Shown here one piece after another: positions 23,174 through 26,824 of a stretch of DNA of 26,824 nucleotides; positions within the stretch are counted from its first letter, which is position 1, and each line of letters opens with the position of its first letter. A model generated the notes under the pieces. It was not told the DNA's origin, made no database searches, and saw only the letters and a program-made list of their open reading frames with translations. This stretch comes from UMGS1124 sp964417835 (GTDB taxonomy: Bacteria > Bacillota_I > Bacilli_A > RF39 > UBA660): assembly GCA_964417835.1 (NCBI GenBank), contig CAYQJD010000010.1, positions 1 to 26,824 of the forward strand, in the 5' to 3' direction. A program made the translations under genes and the position numbers.

Positions 23174-26038
23174 ATGAGAAAAAAAATTATTGGGATATTA
23201 ATTATTTTATTTGGATTATGTTGTATTAATATAGTTAATGCTGAAAATATAGATGGAGATAGATATTCAGCTAATAAAGCTTATTGTGGTTCAAAATTGC
23301 ATATTACAACTTGTAATAGTAAGATATGTAATTTTGATAGAGTAGATGATATAAGTAAAAGTGGCAGTATTTTTAGAAATGATTTAAGAATAGAACAAAA
23401 TGTTGCAACTAGTGATTGTAAAAATATGTCTTATTATAGAGTATCATTTACACCTAATGGTAATATTAATATAAATTGTGGAGGTTTGTTTTCTAAACAA
23501 GAAGATGCTGCTTGTGTAGGATATTTTTTAGATGAAAAGACTATTAGTTTAAAGAAGTATTTAGGTGATTTAAATGAAACAAAAGATTCTAGTGGCAGAA
23601 TACTTTATGGATGGACTAGTACTTTAATTGATAATGTTCCACAATGTACAAGTGATACAATAATAGATAAATCTTCAACGGAATTTAATTTAAATGGTAA
23701 TGCAGATTATTATGGTTGTTATGAAAGAATAATTAATGCAACAAGATATTCCGTTGCCGATTGTGGTAATGATTATTCTCCTGTTGGTATTTATATAACA
23801 AGTTGTTTTTTACAAAATGATAATGGAGAAGAAAATGAATATTGTTATTATAAGGGTAGTGATGGAAATTGGTATACTATTGCGAGTGCTGATTTAATAC
23901 AAGAGGAGAGTTCTGCTATAGCATATTGTGAAGAGAAAAGTACTGTAAAATATGATAAAAATATGTATGTTAAATATGGTGCAAGTGCATCTATGTCTTT
24001 TGAATGTGGATCTAAAGTAAAAGTTACTACATGTAAAGGGAATTTATGTACTTTTACAAAGTTAAATGGGAAAAGTGTTGGTGAACAAACAATTAATTTA
24101 GAATATTTAACTGACAGTGAATCTGATGCTCAAAGTACTTGCCCTCTAACTTCTGAAGAAGAAGTTGAAGAAACCCAAAGTGATGAAAAGATTTGCACTG
24201 GTAATGATATACAAAAAAGTGTTAAAGGAACATATTCTTTTGATGTTTGCTATAATAAATCTTTTAGTGATAGTAAAGTTCAAGAGATGATAAATGATGA
24301 ATTAATTTCTTGTGGTTATAAATATAAGTTAAATGCTACAAAAACATATGCTAATAGTGATGCAACATGTGGTGGTGGAGCATGTTTGAGAAATTACACA
24401 GTTACTTGTTCTCCAGTTTCAAATGTTAGTCCTAAACTTTCTGTTACGTCTGGTATTGTTGGAAGTAATGGAAAAGGCATAATAACTGTAAAAGCTACTG
24501 CAACAGATGGGAACATTACTTCATATTATGCTAGTGAAAATCATGAAACACCTACATCCTCTAGTGGTGCAAAATGGATAAATGTTAAAAGTAATGAATT
24601 TACTATAGAATCTACACCTGGTATTTTATATATTTGGGTTAAGGATAGTAATGGAAATATAAGCAATGCAATTAGTGGTGCAGTTATCGATACAGTTAAT
24701 ACTAATACTACTATTAAAACTTTACAATTATATGATGATAACGGGAATTTACAAGCTCCATCAAGTGTTTCTTACAATACTAATTATATGGAATCAAGTA
24801 ATTATGTAAGATTATCTAATAAATTAAATAATGATAGTAAACTTGCTGATGCTTTTAATCCGTTTGATACTGAATATACTTTAGAAGTAGATTCTCCAAC
24901 AGTAACTGTTTATGCGACTCTTACTAGTACAGATTCTAAATTTGTTGAAGGTTATGAACCTAGAACTGTAAATTTAAAATATGGAACTAATACTGTTTTA
25001 ATAAAAATAGAAAATAATGAAGGGAAAATAAGAACTTATACAATATTAGTTACGAGAAAAGATAACAGAACATCTGATAATACTTTAAGCGAGTTAGCAG
25101 TTAGTGTAGGAAAAATTAATTTTAATTCTAATGTAACAAATTATAAAATTACAATTCCTAAAGAAACTACAGAAGTTGCAATAACTGCAAGTATTTCTAG
25201 TGATAAAGCAAGTTATTTAAGTGATTATGAACCTGGTGTTGTAAATATAATTGACGATACTACTGTAAAATTGATTAAAGTTAAGAGTCAGACAGGTAGT
25301 ACCAGAACTTATGTTTTAACTTTTGTAAAAGAGGGAACAGATGTAATAGAAAAAGATTCTTTGAAATTATTTAGTTTAGGGATAGAAGGTGTTTATATAC
25401 CATTTGAAGAAACTATTTCTAATTATAGTGTAAGTGTTGACTATGAAACTGATATTATAAATTTAAATGCTTCTTTAAAAGATAGTGATAGCAGTATATT
25501 AATTAGAGCAAAATCTTTTGGAGAAAGTGAATTTTCTTCAAGATCTAGTAAAGGTATTCCTTTATCAGTAGGAGATAATTATATAGAGATAATTGTAACA
25601 GATAAAGATAAAGATACTTCATATTATAGAATTACAATAATTAGAAAAGAATATGGTTTAGGAATTTCTGATGATAAAACTTTAAATGATTTAAAAGTGT
25701 TAGGTCATAATATTGATTTTGATCCTACTAAAAAGGATTATACTGTTAAAATAAAAACTGAAAAATCATTGGTTATTACTGCAGTTCCGGAGAGCAATAG
25801 AGCAGAAGTGTTTATTATTGGAAATGATGAATTAACTGGATTTAGTACAGTTAGAATAAAAGTAGTTGCAGAAAATGGAGAATACGAAACATATTCTATA
25901 GACATTAAAAAAGATGCATTTAATAAAACAATAGAAATAGCTGCTGTAATAGCAGGCGCTGTAATAATTTTGTTAAGTAGTTGCATACTAATAATAAAGA
26001 AAAAACGTAAATCAAATGCAGATTATTATAAAGAATAA
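23174..26038 (+). CDS. Membrane-anchored surface protein with cadherin-like beta-sandwich repeats
   Basis: A 954-residue Sec-exported surface protein. A signal peptide (cleavage likely after A23) is followed by a Cys-rich region in which a module recurs: CGSKLHITTCNSKICNF (from C38) and CGSKVKVTTCKGNLCTF (from C278). Next comes an Ig/Big-like region (about 418-500). Four cadherin-like beta-sandwich (PF12733-type) domains follow, at about 545-630, 634-722, 728-825 and 835-914; several start with a SL/TL..L.V strand and end with a TY.I.I.R/K strand. The C-terminus has a membrane helix (about 918-942) and a short basic tail (KKKRKSNADYYKE), with no sortase motif. It is likely an adhesin or cell-envelope structural protein. 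The start is supported by GAGG 6 bases upstream and by the signal peptide. The next gene follows 14 bases after its stop. Confidence 0.85.
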   Translation: MRKKIIGILIILFGLCCINIVNAENIDGDRYSANKAYCGSKLHITTCNSKICNFDRVDDISKSGSIFRNDLRIEQNVATSDCKNMSYYRVSFTPNGNININCGGLFSKQEDAACVGYFLDEKTISLKKYLGDLNETKDSSGRILYGWTSTLIDNVPQCTSDTIIDKSSTEFNLNGNADYYGCYERIINATRYSVADCGNDYSPVGIYITSCFLQNDNGEENEYCYYKGSDGNWYTIASADLIQEESSAIAYCEEKSTVKYDKNMYVKYGASASMSFECGSKVKVTTCKGNLCTFTKLNGKSVGEQTINLEYLTDSESDAQSTCPLTSEEEVEETQSDEKICTGNDIQKSVKGTYSFDVCYNKSFSDSKVQEMINDELISCGYKYKLNATKTYANSDATCGGGACLRNYTVTCSPVSNVSPKLSVTSGIVGSNGKGIITVKATATDGNITSYYASENHETPTSSSGAKWINVKSNEFTIESTPGILYIWVKDSNGNISNAISGAVIDTVNTNTTIKTLQLYDDNGNLQAPSSVSYNTNYMESSNYVRLSNKLNNDSKLADAFNPFDTEYTLEVDSPTVTVYATLTSTDSKFVEGYEPRTVNLKYGTNTVLIKIENNEGKIRTYTILVTRKDNRTSDNTLSELAVSVGKINFNSNVTNYKITIPKETTEVAITASISSDKASYLSDYEPGVVNIIDDTTVKLIKVKSQTGSTRTYVLTFVKEGTDVIEKDSLKLFSLGIEGVYIPFEETISNYSVSVDYETDIINLNASLKDSDSSILIRAKSFGESEFSSRSSKGIPLSVGDNYIEIIVTDKDKDTSYYRITIIRKEYGLGISDDKTLNDLKVLGHNIDFDPTKKDYTVKIKTEKSLVITAVPESNRAEVFIIGNDELTGFSTVRIKVVAENGEYETYSIDIKKDAFNKTIEIAAVIAGAVIILLSSCILIIKKKRKSNADYYKE

Positions 26039-26052
26039 GGAAGGTAGTTTAT

Positions 26053-26724
26053 ATGAAAAAGAGAATTTTAATATTAGTTGCTATATTTATTTCTTTTATA
26101 AGTTTTAGAAATGATATTTTTGCAGCAAATGACTATGCTAAAGAAGGCGATACTAATTATTCCACATTAAAATCTTTATATGATGGTGGTTTATCAAAAT
26201 TTAATATAAGTTCATCTAATACTTTAATTACATTATATGGTAAATCAGTTTGTTCGAGTGGTAGCAATTGTGTATATCAATATGATAATAGTGGAACAAC
26301 TTCTTTTGAAGAAATATTAAAAAAATATGTATCATGTTCAAATGGAGAAAAATATATTACTTATCAAAGTACAGGTTCTGGAGGAAGTGATTTTAAAGGT
26401 GATAATAATACAAATTATACTGGAACTGTGTATTGGAGTGAAGATTATTATATAACTTGTACAAGTAGTCAAACAGGAGATACTACTATAGGAGTAACGA
26501 ATTCTAATACAGGATCTTCAACTGATAATAATAGTTCTAACACTTCTGAGACTAATTCTTCAACTAGTAGCTCTTCAAGTAATAATGATTATTCTAGTTC
26601 TAGTACAGAAAAAAGTCCTCAAACGGGAGTAGAAACATATTATATAGTTTTAGCAATATTAGCAGTTATATCTTATGGTTCATTATTATTAGTTAAAAAA
26701 CTTAATCTATTTAAAAAAATTTAA
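26053..26724 (+). CDS. Cell-wall surface protein with SPQTG-type sorting signal
   Basis: A 223-residue exported protein. An N-terminal signal peptide (cleavage near residues 24-25) is followed by a small domain with Cys pairs (SVCSSGSNC and later CSNG and YITC). A long Ser/Asn/Thr low-complexity spacer (about 145-185) leads to a C-terminal sorting signal: SPQTG (188-192), a hydrophobic helix, and a Lys-rich tail ending KKI. The arrangement is that of a sortase substrate with Ser in place of the Leu of LPxTG. It is co-transcribed with the cadherin-like surface protein upstream (GGAAGG ribosome binding site) and closed by a terminator. It may be a pilin-like or small adhesin partner of that protein. 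No sortase gene is in the window. Confidence 0.82.
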   Translation: MKKRILILVAIFISFISFRNDIFAANDYAKEGDTNYSTLKSLYDGGLSKFNISSSNTLITLYGKSVCSSGSNCVYQYDNSGTTSFEEILKKYVSCSNGEKYITYQSTGSGGSDFKGDNNTNYTGTVYWSEDYYITCTSSQTGDTTIGVTNSNTGSSTDNNSSNTSETNSSTSSSSSNNDYSSSSTEKSPQTGVETYYIVLAILAVISYGSLLLVKKLNLFKKI

Positions 26725-26730
26725 TTAGTT

Positions 26731-26760
26731 ACAATATATTTTCGAATATATTGTTTTTTT
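26731..26760 (+). terminator. Intrinsic terminator (UUCG loop)
   Basis: ACAATATATT (26731-26740), loop TTCG and AATATATTGT (26745-26754) form a perfect 10-bp stem followed by six more T residues. Confidence 0.95.
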
Positions 26761-26824
26761 AAATCGTTAAATTAAAAAGATAATTCTCGTAGTAATAAAA
26801 ACTAGCGATTTTATAACTAAATGC
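26761..26824. other. AT-rich window end, no gene seen
   Basis: No reading frame or promoter is supported here. AAATCG (26761-26766) and CGATTT (26806-26811) are inverted but too far apart and too short to call a hairpin. Confidence 0.4.

Noticed and set aside
1..26824. CRISPR array, tRNA, rRNA, insertion sequence or prophage genes
   Set aside because: No regularly spaced repeats, tRNA-like or rRNA-like sequence, transposase or phage structural genes were seen on either strand.

Overview
The window is very AT-rich bacterial DNA. Almost every gene lies on the + strand, intergenic gaps are short, and there are sigma-A-type promoters and intrinsic terminators with U-tracts. Trp is encoded by TGG, and TGA is a real stop at 20974-20976, so the code is the standard one and this is not a Mycoplasma/Spiroplasma-type recoded genome. 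The gene content (Firmicutes-type EssC with FHA-like N-terminus, YukD-like proteins, an RNase J-family protein, a proofreading-dead PolA, cadherin-like beta-sandwich surface proteins) suggests a small-genome, gut-type Bacillota lineage of the RF39/Erysipelotrichia/Mollicutes-related kind. That taxonomic placement is inference.

Layout. (1) 200-2433: promoter, acetate kinase (ackA) and a DHH/DHHA1 phosphoesterase (NrnA-like), ending in a putative terminator. (2) 2463-9318: first type VII secretion (T7SS) module, with a full-length EssC ATPase followed by six small helical proteins. Two of the six carry clear WXG turns and one an LxG-like turn; a 10-bp hairpin closes the group. (3) 9337-11229: a YukD/EsaB-like ubiquitin-fold protein and a lipoprotein with a zinc-metalloprotease signature (HExxH plus a downstream Glu), then a terminator. 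(4) 11241-14206: DNA polymerase I, a second YukD-like gene seven bases behind it, a possible 24-residue peptide gene, and a strong GAAA-loop terminator. (5) 14208-18876: a second full-length EssC paralogue with its own promoter and terminator. (6) 18877-21000: a second substrate operon with two WXG100-like proteins, a 107-residue helical protein, a 230-residue protein sharing part of that helical region but ending in a long glycine-zipper membrane segment (candidate pore-forming effector), and an unrecognised 131-residue protein. (7) 21012-23124: an RNase J-family protein whose metal site is substituted at three positions, overlapping a small lipoprotein gene. (8) 23135-26760: two surface proteins, one with four cadherin-like domains and a C-terminal membrane anchor and one with an SPQTG-type sorting signal, closed by a UUCG-loop terminator.

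The central theme is a doubled T7SS. There are two EssC motors, two YukD-like proteins and two sets of small WXG100-like substrates, interleaved with housekeeping genes (ackA, nrnA, polA, rnj). EssC, YukD and WXG100 proteins belong to one secretion pathway in Bacillota. The lipoprotein protease is plausibly an extracellular processing or maturation partner, and the glycine-zipper protein a plausible cargo. No EssB/YukC, EsaA/YueB or EssA gene is visible here. They must lie elsewhere or the machine is reduced.
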